Below are positions 1 to 6,052 of a stretch of DNA of 6,057 nucleotides, in pieces. The notes below the pieces were generated by a model, which was given only the letters and a program-made list of their open reading frames with translations, was not told the DNA's origin and ran no database searches. How positions within the stretch are numbered: the stretch's first letter is position 1; the number at the start of each line of letters is the position of its first letter. The DNA lies in assembly GCA_021799325.1 (NCBI GenBank), contig JAJZAS010000102.1:1-6057 (forward strand), read 5' to 3'. Source of the stretch: Bacillota bacterium (lineage in GTDB: Bacteria > Bacillota > Bacilli > Alicyclobacillales > SLC66). The position numbers and the translations under genes are program-made.

Positions 1-644
1 GAAAGCTCGTCCCTGCGCTTTGGCACTTCAATTCTAGAACTGAGATCACCTGGGGTAATGGAGCGAGCCGTCGCAATGAGCTCCCGAATAGGTTGCAAAG
101 AATAACGAGCTAGAAAGTAACTCGCCACCGCCGCAATCGCGAGCCCTCCGAGCGAACCAGTAAGTAGTAGATAAAAAACAAACGCGATACTGCGATCAAG
201 CAACTCCACATTTTCCAGCCATTGCAGCGTCACCACGGAATGTCGCAAGCGCACACTTGCGCTCGCCAAAAGCACCCGTTGCTCATGCTGTTTATAGAGG
301 AACACACTGTTTCCCAGCTGTACCTTTTGCCCTTGCCCTTGCGGCAACCATTTGGGGAGAAAATTGACGGAAGTCAATGTCAACACTTGCTGGTTAGCCC
401 CAAGCAACCTGACCATTTGCTTGGGGTCAGGCACGGCCCGGTTAACCGTGGCCACTGCGGCTGACAGACTATCGCCCTGAATTTTCCGCTCCATATCATA
501 GAGACGGCTGAGTAACACCTGTTTTTCATTTTGAATATTGACATTTTCAAATTCGAGATAGACAAAGGCGTTGAACATTGCAAAAATAACCGCAACAACC
601 AGTGTGGAAAGGGCGACAAAGCGCCAGGTGATCGTCAGTTTCAT
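1..644 (-). CDS. Sensor histidine kinase, N-terminal part (ArlS/YkoH-like), cut by window edge
   Basis: This is the first 214 residues of a membrane histidine kinase, which would autophosphorylate on a His and pass phosphate to the regulator encoded just upstream. My translation gives a short cytoplasmic tail, a membrane helix at about residues 9-30, an extracytoplasmic region at about 31-152, a second helix at about 153-178, and a HAMP linker with the signature SLQPIRELI at 182-190, continuing to the edge. The dimerisation/phospho-acceptor and ATPase domains lie outside the window. The ATG at 642-644 overlaps the regulator stop as ATGA and has no strong ribosome site, which points to translational coupling. 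The sensor region matches no domain I can name. The assignment to a HAMP-type kinase is firm. The ArlS/YkoH likeness rests mainly on the partner regulator. The stimulus is unknown. Confidence 0.93.
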   Translation of the reverse strand, partial: MKLTITWRFVALSTLVVAVIFAMFNAFVYLEFENVNIQNEKQVLLSRLYDMERKIQGDSLSAAVATVNRAVPDPKQMVRLLGANQQVLTLTSVNFLPKWLPQGQGQKVQLGNSVFLYKQHEQRVLLASASVRLRHSVVTLQWLENVELLDRSIAFVFYLLLTGSLGGLAIAAVASYFLARYSLQPIRELIATARSITPGDLSSRIEVPKRRDEL

Positions 645-1321
645 GATTGTCTGAGCACATAGCCAACGCCGCGGATCGTGTGAATAAGCGACTCGCCAAA
701 CGGCTCGTCCACCTTCATCCGCAAGTACCTGATGTAGACATCCACTACGTTGGTTTCCCCCTCAAAGTGATAACCCCACACCTGTCTCAAAATCGCGTCT
801 CTTGTTAGCACCTTGTCCGCGTTTTTCATGAGATAGTGAAGTAGATCAAATTCCCTTGTCGTCAGTTCTAGCGGCACGTCTTTGCGAAGTACCCTTCGTT
901 CATCCGGTATCAGTTCCAAGTCGGCGTATTTCAGGCGTATATGATTGCCGTTTCTTCGCAGCGCCGCTCGCACACGCGCCAGCAACTCCTCCGTCTCAAA
1001 CGGCTTGGTGATATAATCATCCGCCCCCGCATCGAGTCCCGCCACCTTATCTCCCACACGGTCCCTGGCCGTCAGGATAATGATAGGAGTGGATTTGACC
1101 TTGCGCAGGTGTTTGCATACGTCGAGCCCGCTCATCCCGGGTAACATCAAATCCAGCAGCACCAGATCAAAATCATTTTCCAGCGCCAATTCCATTCCAC
1201 GGTCGCCGCTGTAAACGACTGTTACCTGATACCCCTCGTGACGGAGTTCGAGCTCGATAATGCGGGCAATCTTCCGTTCATCCTCCACCACCAGAACTGC
1301 CTTCTCATTCCCCGCTTCCAC
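641..1321 (-). CDS. OmpR/PhoB-family response regulator (ArlR/YkoG-like)
   Basis: This 226-residue DNA-binding response regulator is of normal family length. The receiver domain (about residues 7-120) has the acidic pair E13-D14, the phospho-acceptor D57 in LLDLMLPG, T84 in IIILTA, and K106 in ITKPF preceded by Y103. The winged-helix output domain (about 128-224) shows LTTREFDLLHYL, the recognition region ETNVVDVYIRYLR and the closing TIRGVGYVL, all typical of OmpR-type regulators. The VDVYIRYLR stretch and overall layout resemble Staphylococcus ArlR, recalled from memory rather than aligned. The start is GTG at 1319-1321, with AGGGGG nine bases upstream. The gene follows ytoI after 13 bases and overlaps the kinase start by four bases, so it is probably the kinase's partner. 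Its target genes cannot be read from the sequence. Confidence 0.96.
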   Translation of the reverse strand: MEAGNEKAVLVVEDERKIARIIELELRHEGYQVTVVYSGDRGMELALENDFDLVLLDLMLPGMSGLDVCKHLRKVKSTPIIILTARDRVGDKVAGLDAGADDYITKPFETEELLARVRAALRRNGNHIRLKYADLELIPDERRVLRKDVPLELTTREFDLLHYLMKNADKVLTRDAILRQVWGYHFEGETNVVDVYIRYLRMKVDEPFGESLIHTIRGVGYVLRQS

Positions 1322-1330
1322 GCCTTTTCG

Positions 1331-1336
1331 CCCCCT
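1331..1336 (-). promoter_or_regulatory. Ribosome binding site of the response regulator, overlapping the ytoI stop
   Basis: On the minus strand AGGGGG lies nine bases before the GTG start at 1319-1321. It supports GTG as the start rather than a later codon. The site shares bases with the TAG stop of ytoI (1335-1337), so ribosomes finishing ytoI end on the regulator's initiation site, which favours coupled translation. Confidence 0.65.
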
Positions 1337-2639
1337 AGCGCTCCAACACCTGAATGGTTACCAGGCATTTGCCTACGAGTTCCTGGCCACGAAAAAGCTC
1401 CACGTCGACTTTACCGACTTTACGGCCAAAATCCACCACGCGAGCCTTGGCTTCCAAGCGCTGTTCGATTTGCACTGGTTTCAAAAAATAAAGGGTGGCG
1501 TTTTCCAACATCATGTTAGCATCGCGAATCTTCCGCAGCGCCTGAATGGCCGCTTCGGATACCAGCGTCATAAACGCCCCAGCAGATAGTCCTCCATGAT
1601 TCGTCGTCATTTGCGGTGTCACTTCACCTGCCACCACGACAGTCTTGTCCTCAGATTCCACAGAAAAACGCGACAGCACGATATCCTCAATCGTATCTGC
1701 AAGTTGAGGCTGTTTTTGATTGTATTGCAGCGCCTTGATCACGTCCTGTCGGCTAATGACGCCAACGAGCCGCTTAAATTCGACCACAGGCAACAGTTCG
1801 AGCCCTTCCCACACCATCATGTGTGCAGCAGAGGCAACAGAGGTTTTAGAATTCACTGAAATAGGCTGCTTCGTCATCAGTCGTTCAATGCTTTCATCAA
1901 ACCCTTGCCCGTACACGTCTTTCGCCGTAATGACACCGACGAGTTTTCCATCCTCCTGCAGCACCGGAAAACGGGAATGCCCTGTCTCATCGACCAGTTC
2001 ACGGTAATCCCTCACCACTTGGTGCGTGTACAGCACGCTTGGCGGTTGAGGACTAAGCAGATCTTCCACTAGCAAAATGTCTTTTTTAATGAGTCTGTCA
2101 TAAATAGCACGGTTAATGAGTGACGCTACAGAAAACGTATCATAAGCAGAGGAGATGATGGGAAGTTCCAGGCGATCCGCCAGTTCAATCACATCCGGCG
2201 TAGTAGAGAAACCCCCAGTCACCAGCACTGCAGCGCCGTGCTCGAGAGACGCCATATGCACCGCTTCCCGATTGCCAACAATAACCAATGACCCGGGATC
2301 GATGTATTTCAGCATCGCTTCAATTTTCATCGCACCAATCACAAATTTATGAAGGGTTTTATGTAAACCCCCTCTTCCGCCCACCACCGTTCCATCGACA
2401 ATGTTGACCACTTCGGCATACGTCAACCTGTCGATATCCCGTCTTTGCTTCTTTTCAATGCGAACTGTACCAACCCGCTCAATCGTAGTGACAAGCCCTT
2501 GGCCTTCCGCTTCCTTGATGGCCCGATAAGCTGTTCCTTCGCTGACGGCAAGTTGTTTCGCCACTTGACGCACAGATATTTTGTCTCCCACGGGCAATTC
2601 TTCTATGTGTTGTAAGATTAAATCATGCTTTGTAGTCAT
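1335..2639 (-). CDS. ytoI: YtoI-type HTH / DRTGG / CBS-pair / hotdog thioesterase protein
   Basis: This 434-residue cytoplasmic multidomain protein is predicted to sense a ligand. Domains in order: an N-terminal winged-helix-like region (about 2-63, with VRQVAKQLAVSEGTAYRAI), a DRTGG domain (about 68-180, with NIVDGTVVGGRGGLHKT and VLVTGGFSTTPDV), two CBS motifs (about 195-245 and 251-304, with FPVLQEDGKLVGVIT and LLPVVEFKRLVGVIS), and a PaaI-like hotdog fold (about 325-434, with TNHGGLSAGAF). CBS pairs commonly bind adenosine nucleotides or S-adenosylmethionine; the ligand here is unknown. The order matches Bacillus subtilis YtoI, whose role is not established to my knowledge. I chose ATG 2637-2639 because it has a GGGGAG site and gives the N-terminus expected of the family. 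An in-frame ATG at 2682-2684 would add 15 residues but lies upstream of the likely -10 box. The gene appears to lead an operon with the two-component genes. Confidence 0.93.
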   Translation of the reverse strand: MTTKHDLILQHIEELPVGDKISVRQVAKQLAVSEGTAYRAIKEAEGQGLVTTIERVGTVRIEKKQRRDIDRLTYAEVVNIVDGTVVGGRGGLHKTLHKFVIGAMKIEAMLKYIDPGSLVIVGNREAVHMASLEHGAAVLVTGGFSTTPDVIELADRLELPIISSAYDTFSVASLINRAIYDRLIKKDILLVEDLLSPQPPSVLYTHQVVRDYRELVDETGHSRFPVLQEDGKLVGVITAKDVYGQGFDESIERLMTKQPISVNSKTSVASAAHMMVWEGLELLPVVEFKRLVGVISRQDVIKALQYNQKQPQLADTIEDIVLSRFSVESEDKTVVVAGEVTPQMTTNHGGLSAGAFMTLVSEAAIQALRKIRDANMMLENATLYFLKPVQIEQRLEAKARVVDFGRKVGKVDVELFRGQELVGKCLVTIQVLER

Positions 2640-2643
2640 TTTG

Positions 2644-2649
2644 CTCCCC
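2644..2649 (-). promoter_or_regulatory. Ribosome binding site of ytoI, deciding the start
   Basis: GGGGAG on the minus strand is followed by CAAA and then ATG at 2637-2639. The four-base spacing is a little short, but the match to the ribosomal anti-Shine-Dalgarno sequence is good. The alternative ATG 45 bases upstream has no comparable site. Confidence 0.6.
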
Positions 2650-2669
2650 ACTTTCAGATGCGTAGATCT

Positions 2670-2698
2670 ATTATACAACAGCATAGCAAAAAAAGCCT
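2670..2698 (-). promoter_or_regulatory. Candidate sigma-A promoter of ytoI and the two-component genes
   Basis: A perfect TATAAT on the minus strand (2670-2675) lies about 30 bases before the chosen ytoI ATG, leaving room for a leader of roughly 24 bases. The -35 region, 17 bases away, reads AGGCTT (2693-2698), a poor match to TTGACA, and falls inside the stem of the preceding terminator. An 8-base palindrome TAGATCTA (2663-2670) sits at the expected transcription start. The -10 box is what I see; promoter activity is inferred, and the weak -35 suggests low strength or help from an activator. Confidence 0.5.
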
Positions 2699-2714
2699 AC
2701 CTACCCGGCAGGCT
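2688..2714 (-). terminator. Rho-independent terminator after yitJ
   Basis: The minus strand reads AGCCTGCC, loop GGGTA, GGTAGGCT, then a run of T. The stem is eight pairs with one G-U wobble and is followed directly by six further T residues (2688-2693). It begins about 30 bases after the yitJ stop. On the plus strand the wobble becomes an A-C mismatch and no T run follows, so it works in one direction. It separates the yitJ unit from ytoI. Confidence 0.88.
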
Positions 2715-2743
2715 GTGTTACTTGACTTGTCGATTCAGGCTCT

Positions 2744-4618
2744 TCACGACACAATAGCCTTGGCGGAGGCCTGTCTACGTGTATAATCTGTCAGCGCCAC
2801 GGTGATCTCAAAGCGTAAGAGCGGCGTAATCAGATAAATCCCGCGAAAGTGCTCCATCGCCGCATCGACCAGTTCTTTGGCGATGGCGATGCCCTCTTCC
2901 CGTGCGCGCGAACCCTCGTACTGCGCCATTCTCTCGCGTGTTTCATCCGTGAGCGTGATACCCGGCACTTCATTGTGCAAAAATTCCGCATTGCGCTTGC
3001 TGATAAGTGGCATGATGCCGACAAAAATCGGCACATCAAGGTGCTTGGTCGCTTCTTTCAGCTTGCCAAAAAAATCCGGGTCGTAAATAGGTTGTGTCAT
3101 GATAAAATCCGCGCCAGCTTCCACTTTTCGCTCCAATCGTCGAATAGCCTTATCAAAATGCAACACGTGCGGATTGAACGCCGCGCCGACGACAAAATGC
3201 GACCGTTCTGTTAGTGTTTTGCCGGAAAACGCAACGCCTTCGTTCAATTGCTTGACCATGCGGATCATTTCCAGCGAATTTACTTCAAATACCGAGGTGG
3301 AACCAGGCAAATCGCCAAAGCGCGATGGATCTCCCGTTACCAGAAGAACCTGGCGAATATCGAGGGCATGCAGCCCCATCAGGTGGGACTGTTGGCCTAT
3401 CAAATTGCGATCGCGAGCCGAAATATGCAAGAGCGGCTCAATGCCCCTTTGCTTCATCAGCGCACCAAGCGCCAAGTTGCTCATTCTCGTGATCGCGAGG
3501 GAGTTGTCAGCAAGCGTAATCGCATCCGCGCCCGCTTTATGCAGCGCTTCGGCTCCCTCCATGAACTTGTTTTTGGACAAGTCTTTCGGAGGATCGAGCT
3601 CGACAATGATCGTATAGTCAGTTTTTACTTTTTCATGAATCAACGGATAGGATGACGGTTCTGTATCTGGTCTCGCGGCGATGGGTTCGCGGCGACTCGT
3701 GACGCTGATTCTCTCTTTTTTTACTTGATGCCAATCGATTGGTGCCAAATGTCCTACCGCGCGCGCCATTTCCCGAATGTGTTCAGGAGTTGTGCCGCAG
3801 CAACCCCCGAGGATGCGCACCCCGAGTGCATGCAATTCGTGCGCCATCGCACCAAAGTAAGCAGGCTCCGACGGATAATCATACTTGCCGTCTGTGATCG
3901 AAAGAAGGCCGGCATTGGGATACACGGACAACACCGCATCCTCCGGAATTGGGGACTTGGCAAGCGCTCGCCGCATATCATTGGGACCAAAGCGGCAATT
4001 CAGTCCGACCACGCTCGCCCCTTGTTCCTGCAATCGTAAAAACGCCTCACCAAGCGGTGTCCCGTCACGAGTAACCTCTAGGTCGATCAGCGACAATTGC
4101 GCCATCACGGGAAGTGTGGTCAATGCACGCGCCACCTGCAAAGCAAGTGACAATTCCTCCAGATCCAGAAACGTTTCGAGCAAAATCGCATCCGGCTCTT
4201 CTTCGAGCAGCGCGCTCATTTGTTCTCGATAAATTTCTGCCGCTTCGCTCGCAGGCAGCACTTGTCTGCGAACCCCTCTTATCGATCCGACAGTTCCCGT
4301 TATGTACGCATCTTTTCCCACAGAGGAGCGAGCTAGACGGACAGCGGCGCGATTGATCTCCCGCACTTCATTTTCGAGTCCATAGCGTGCAAGTCCCAAG
4401 CGATTGGCGCCAAATGTGTTGGTCTCGATCAATCTGGCACCCGCTTCGTAATAGGAACGGTGAATGCCAGCCACCACATCGTCTTTGGTCAGGTTGAACT
4501 CCTCGTAGCACTGCCCCACGGGAGCCCCCAACCGATAAATTTGCGTGGCCATCGCCCCATCGCCAATTAACATCCTTGACTTGACATGCGTCAGTAAATC
4601 TTCGCGCACTCCCTCCAT
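2744..4618 (-). CDS. yitJ: Bifunctional homocysteine S-methyltransferase / 5,10-methylenetetrahydrofolate reductase
   Basis: This 624-residue cytoplasmic enzyme joins two steps of methionine synthesis. The N-terminal half (about 1-292) is a zinc-dependent homocysteine methyltransferase barrel: it has LIGDGAMATQ near the start, the tetrahydrofolate-synthase-like pattern ETNTFGANR at 65-73, and the zinc cysteines C208 (GLNC) and C273-C274 (GGCCGTTPEH). A linker (about 293-330) leads to an FAD-dependent MetF-like reductase (about 331-612), with E340 in IIVELDPPKD at the position of the catalytic Glu of MetF, LLVTGDPSRFGD near 426-436, and MTQPIYD at 507-513. All key residues I can check are present, and length and order match Bacillus YitJ. 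The methyl donor is not certain from sequence; methyltetrahydrofolate made by the second half is the natural reading. ATG 4616-4618 has a perfect AGGAGG. The gene follows the transporter by 18 bases and is last in its unit. Confidence 0.95.
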   Translation of the reverse strand: MEGVREDLLTHVKSRMLIGDGAMATQIYRLGAPVGQCYEEFNLTKDDVVAGIHRSYYEAGARLIETNTFGANRLGLARYGLENEVREINRAAVRLARSSVGKDAYITGTVGSIRGVRRQVLPASEAAEIYREQMSALLEEEPDAILLETFLDLEELSLALQVARALTTLPVMAQLSLIDLEVTRDGTPLGEAFLRLQEQGASVVGLNCRFGPNDMRRALAKSPIPEDAVLSVYPNAGLLSITDGKYDYPSEPAYFGAMAHELHALGVRILGGCCGTTPEHIREMARAVGHLAPIDWHQVKKERISVTSRREPIAARPDTEPSSYPLIHEKVKTDYTIIVELDPPKDLSKNKFMEGAEALHKAGADAITLADNSLAITRMSNLALGALMKQRGIEPLLHISARDRNLIGQQSHLMGLHALDIRQVLLVTGDPSRFGDLPGSTSVFEVNSLEMIRMVKQLNEGVAFSGKTLTERSHFVVGAAFNPHVLHFDKAIRRLERKVEAGADFIMTQPIYDPDFFGKLKEATKHLDVPIFVGIMPLISKRNAEFLHNEVPGITLTDETRERMAQYEGSRAREEGIAIAKELVDAAMEHFRGIYLITPLLRFEITVALTDYTRRQASAKAIVS

Positions 4619-4627
4619 AGCCGCCTT

Positions 4628-4633
4628 CCTCCT
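4628..4633 (-). promoter_or_regulatory. Strong ribosome binding site of yitJ
   Basis: AGGAGG on the minus strand lies nine bases before ATG 4616-4618. The whole 18-base gap after the transporter stop is taken up by this site, so there is no room for a riboswitch or a separate promoter with leader. Confidence 0.85.
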
Positions 4634-4636
4634 AAT

Positions 4637-5401
4637 CTATAAAAAAACCGTAAACGCCATTTTAATTGACAATACTATGGCGATCAATATAAATAAAGGC
4701 CTAATATAAGGAACTCCTTTGGAAATAGCCAATTTGGACCCGACTCTCGCGCCGATCATCATGGCCACCCCCATCGGAAGTCCCACCAGGTAGACCACTT
4801 TGCCCCGAATCGCAAATAAGAGGAGTGCCGCCAGATTGCTCGAAAAATTCAACACCCTGCCGTTGCCCGCCGCTAAGCGAAAGTCAAACTGGAAAATCGT
4901 TAAAAAGGCGAATAACAAAAAAGACCCGGTGCCAGGACCGACAAACCCGTCATAAAACCCAAGCGCGAAAGCAAGTGGCAGCGCGACCCAAAGCGTACCT
5001 GCCGTGACACCGCGAAATCGGTTGTGCTGGCCCATATTTTTTTTGATTAAGGTAATGATAGTAATAAACACAATGACAATCAGAATGATGAGTTCCAAAT
5101 ACCGTTCATTCACGTGCAGCACCGTGTTCGCGCCAAGCCACGCCCCGACAAACGTAAACGGAAACATCCAGGCAAGGAGTTTTTTATCTAGCCAGCCCGA
5201 CCGAAAATACGTCCACGAACTGGTTGAGGAAGCGAAGGTTCCTGCCAGTTTGTTGGTGCCAAGCGCAAAATAAGGAGGCAAGCCGGCCCATAGCAGGGAG
5301 GGAAGCGTAATGACGCCTCCGCCACCCACCACAGAGTCAAAAAATCCGGCAATAAAGCCTCCCAGCATTAAGATAACAAGTCCTATCCACGTCACATGCA
5401 A
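4637..5401 (-). CDS. TauE/SafE-family (TSUP) membrane transporter
   Basis: This 254-residue integral membrane protein is of usual family length, with about eight hydrophobic segments. It shows the internal duplication of the family: GFFDSVVGGGG (19-29) followed by GTNKLAG (48-54) in the first half, and GFYDGFVGPGTG (148-159) followed by GNGRVLN (179-185) in the second. A basic loop around 120-133 probably faces the cytoplasm. Characterised TSUP members move sulfite, sulfoacetate, taurine-related or other small organic anions; the substrate cannot be read here. Next to yitJ a sulfur compound is a reasonable guess, not shown. The start is TTG 5399-5401, with AAAGGA 12 bases upstream; GTG 5393-5395 is an alternative. 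An in-frame TAA from the previous gene rules out a start further upstream. It lies 21 bases after that gene and 18 before yitJ. Confidence 0.92.
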   Translation of the reverse strand: MHVTWIGLVILMLGGFIAGFFDSVVGGGGVITLPSLLWAGLPPYFALGTNKLAGTFASSTSSWTYFRSGWLDKKLLAWMFPFTFVGAWLGANTVLHVNERYLELIILIVIVFITIITLIKKNMGQHNRFRGVTAGTLWVALPLAFALGFYDGFVGPGTGSFLLFAFLTIFQFDFRLAAGNGRVLNFSSNLAALLLFAIRGKVVYLVGLPMGVAMMIGARVGSKLAISKGVPYIRPLFILIAIVLSIKMAFTVFL

Positions 5402-5413
5402 TGTTGGCTTCGA

Positions 5414-5419
5414 TCCTTT
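5414..5419 (-). promoter_or_regulatory. Probable ribosome binding site of the transporter
   Basis: AAAGGA within AAGGGAAAGGA on the minus strand lies 12 bases before TTG 5399-5401. The spacing is long but acceptable, and it favours TTG over the GTG two codons later, which would be 18 bases away. Confidence 0.45.
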
Positions 5420-5422
5420 CCC

Positions 5423-5893
5423 TTAGAGGGCGATTTCGCCCTGCGCCTTGATGTCCTTCCCATTCGGTTGCGCGGGGATCGAAAGCGGTTCTGCTATCAG
5501 CGTCCATTCACCGTCTTGTAATTGCAACGTGACCGATTCAGCTTTCACAAATGGCGCCCACAGTTCATTGACGGATAGCACAATTTGATGCTCGATGACC
5601 GCGATTCCTTTGGGAAGACTCCCGGCCAACTTTTGCAGCACCTTTTGGATAAGGAGCCTTGGCACCTTTACTCCTTTAGATACCTCCAGGGAAAACACAA
5701 ACACGCCCTGCGCCAGTTCTGCCTCTTTGCGAAGTAGCACATCCAAGCGCACAAAGGGGGTCTTCAAACTGGCAAGCATTCCTGTACTGTGCAGGTGGAC
5801 GTGTTCGAGCGCATACCCGCCAGGCAACCATTCTTTTGCGGCCTGCTCGATATTGTCCTGTGTCAGCGTGACCGCCACTTTTTGAATTTTCAT
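5423..5893 (-). CDS. Hypothetical soluble protein of 156 residues
   Basis: I do not recognise this family. The protein has no signal peptide, no membrane segment and no cysteine, so it is probably cytoplasmic. It appears rich in beta strands with alternating hydrophobic residues (for example VRLDVLLRK at 48-56, GVFVFSLEVSKG at 63-74, GIAVIEHQIVLSV at 96-108, SVTLQLQDGEWTLIAEPL at 120-137). One amphipathic helix is likely at about 78-91 and another at about 12-22. The layout recalls curved-sheet lipid-binding or DUF2993-like proteins, but that is a loose impression only. The start ATG 5891-5893 has GAGGTG at six-base spacing from GAGG. Coding is supported by this site, by tight packing 10 bases after the small coiled-coil gene and 21 before the transporter, and by the lack of a better frame. 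Its function is unknown. Confidence 0.82.
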   Translation of the reverse strand: MKIQKVAVTLTQDNIEQAAKEWLPGGYALEHVHLHSTGMLASLKTPFVRLDVLLRKEAELAQGVFVFSLEVSKGVKVPRLLIQKVLQKLAGSLPKGIAVIEHQIVLSVNELWAPFVKAESVTLQLQDGEWTLIAEPLSIPAQPNGKDIKAQGEIAL

Positions 5894-5897
5894 CCCA

Positions 5898-5903
5898 CAC
5901 CTC
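5898..5903 (-). promoter_or_regulatory. Ribosome binding site of the 156-residue protein
   Basis: GAGGTG on the minus strand begins immediately after the TAA stop of the small upstream gene (5904-5906), with GAGG six bases from ATG 5891-5893. The tight arrangement supports co-translation of the two genes. Confidence 0.7.
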
Positions 5904-6044
5904 TTACATATTGGCTAGTTTGGTGCGTATCTCCTGAAGTTCGCTTATGTTGGCCTCGATTTTGTCCTTTTGTTCCAAAATGAGTTTTAAATTATCTTGC
6001 AAGCTTACCAGACTCTTGTCAATCTCATCGATCATATTCGACAA
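5904..6044 (-). CDS. Small coiled-coil protein, 46 residues, TTG start (or C-terminal end of a longer gene)
   Basis: Translation from TTG 6042-6044 gives 46 residues ending in TKLANM and a TAA stop. Nearly the whole chain fits a heptad pattern: hydrophobic residues at 5, 8, 12, 15, 19, 22, 29, 33, 36 and 43 follow 3-4 spacing, with K26 and R40 the only breaks, and the other positions are mostly charged or polar. There is no glycine, proline or cysteine and no membrane segment, so a dimeric or bundled helix is likely. An AGGAG site eight bases before TTG, at the very edge of the window, supports a short complete gene. The frame stays open to the edge for four more codons, so it could instead be the tail of a longer coiled-coil protein. 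It ends 10 bases before the 156-residue gene and is probably co-transcribed with it. I do not recognise a family. Confidence 0.62.
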   Translation of the reverse strand: MSNMIDEIDKSLVSLQDNLKLILEQKDKIEANISELQEIRTKLANM

Positions 6045-6052
6045 TTCGTCCG

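Noticed and set aside
222..619. Short open frames on both strands at the left end (plus 222-464, minus 380-619)
   Set aside because: The true frame here is the histidine kinase starting at 644, which shows two membrane helices and a HAMP motif; the others are out of frame with it.
3099..3617. Plus-strand open frame of 172 codons
   Set aside because: It lies wholly antisense to the well-conserved MTHFR half of yitJ, has no recognisable domain and no convincing ribosome site; it is a shadow of the real gene.
2849..4356. Several other plus-strand and alternate-frame open frames of 60-135 codons across yitJ
   Set aside because: All overlap the strongly supported enzyme frame, and their translations are low-complexity mixtures rich in Ser, Arg and Cys, as expected for shadow frames.
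4619..4636. SAM (S-box) riboswitch in front of yitJ
   Set aside because: The gap is only 18 bases, far too short for the aptamer, and no S-box-like conserved stems were noticed in the other gaps of the unit.
4619..4660. Possible terminator from the seven-T run on the minus strand at the end of the transporter gene
   Set aside because: The preceding bases form at most a three-pair stem (CGT-TT-ACG), and the run lies inside the last codons just before the yitJ ribosome site.
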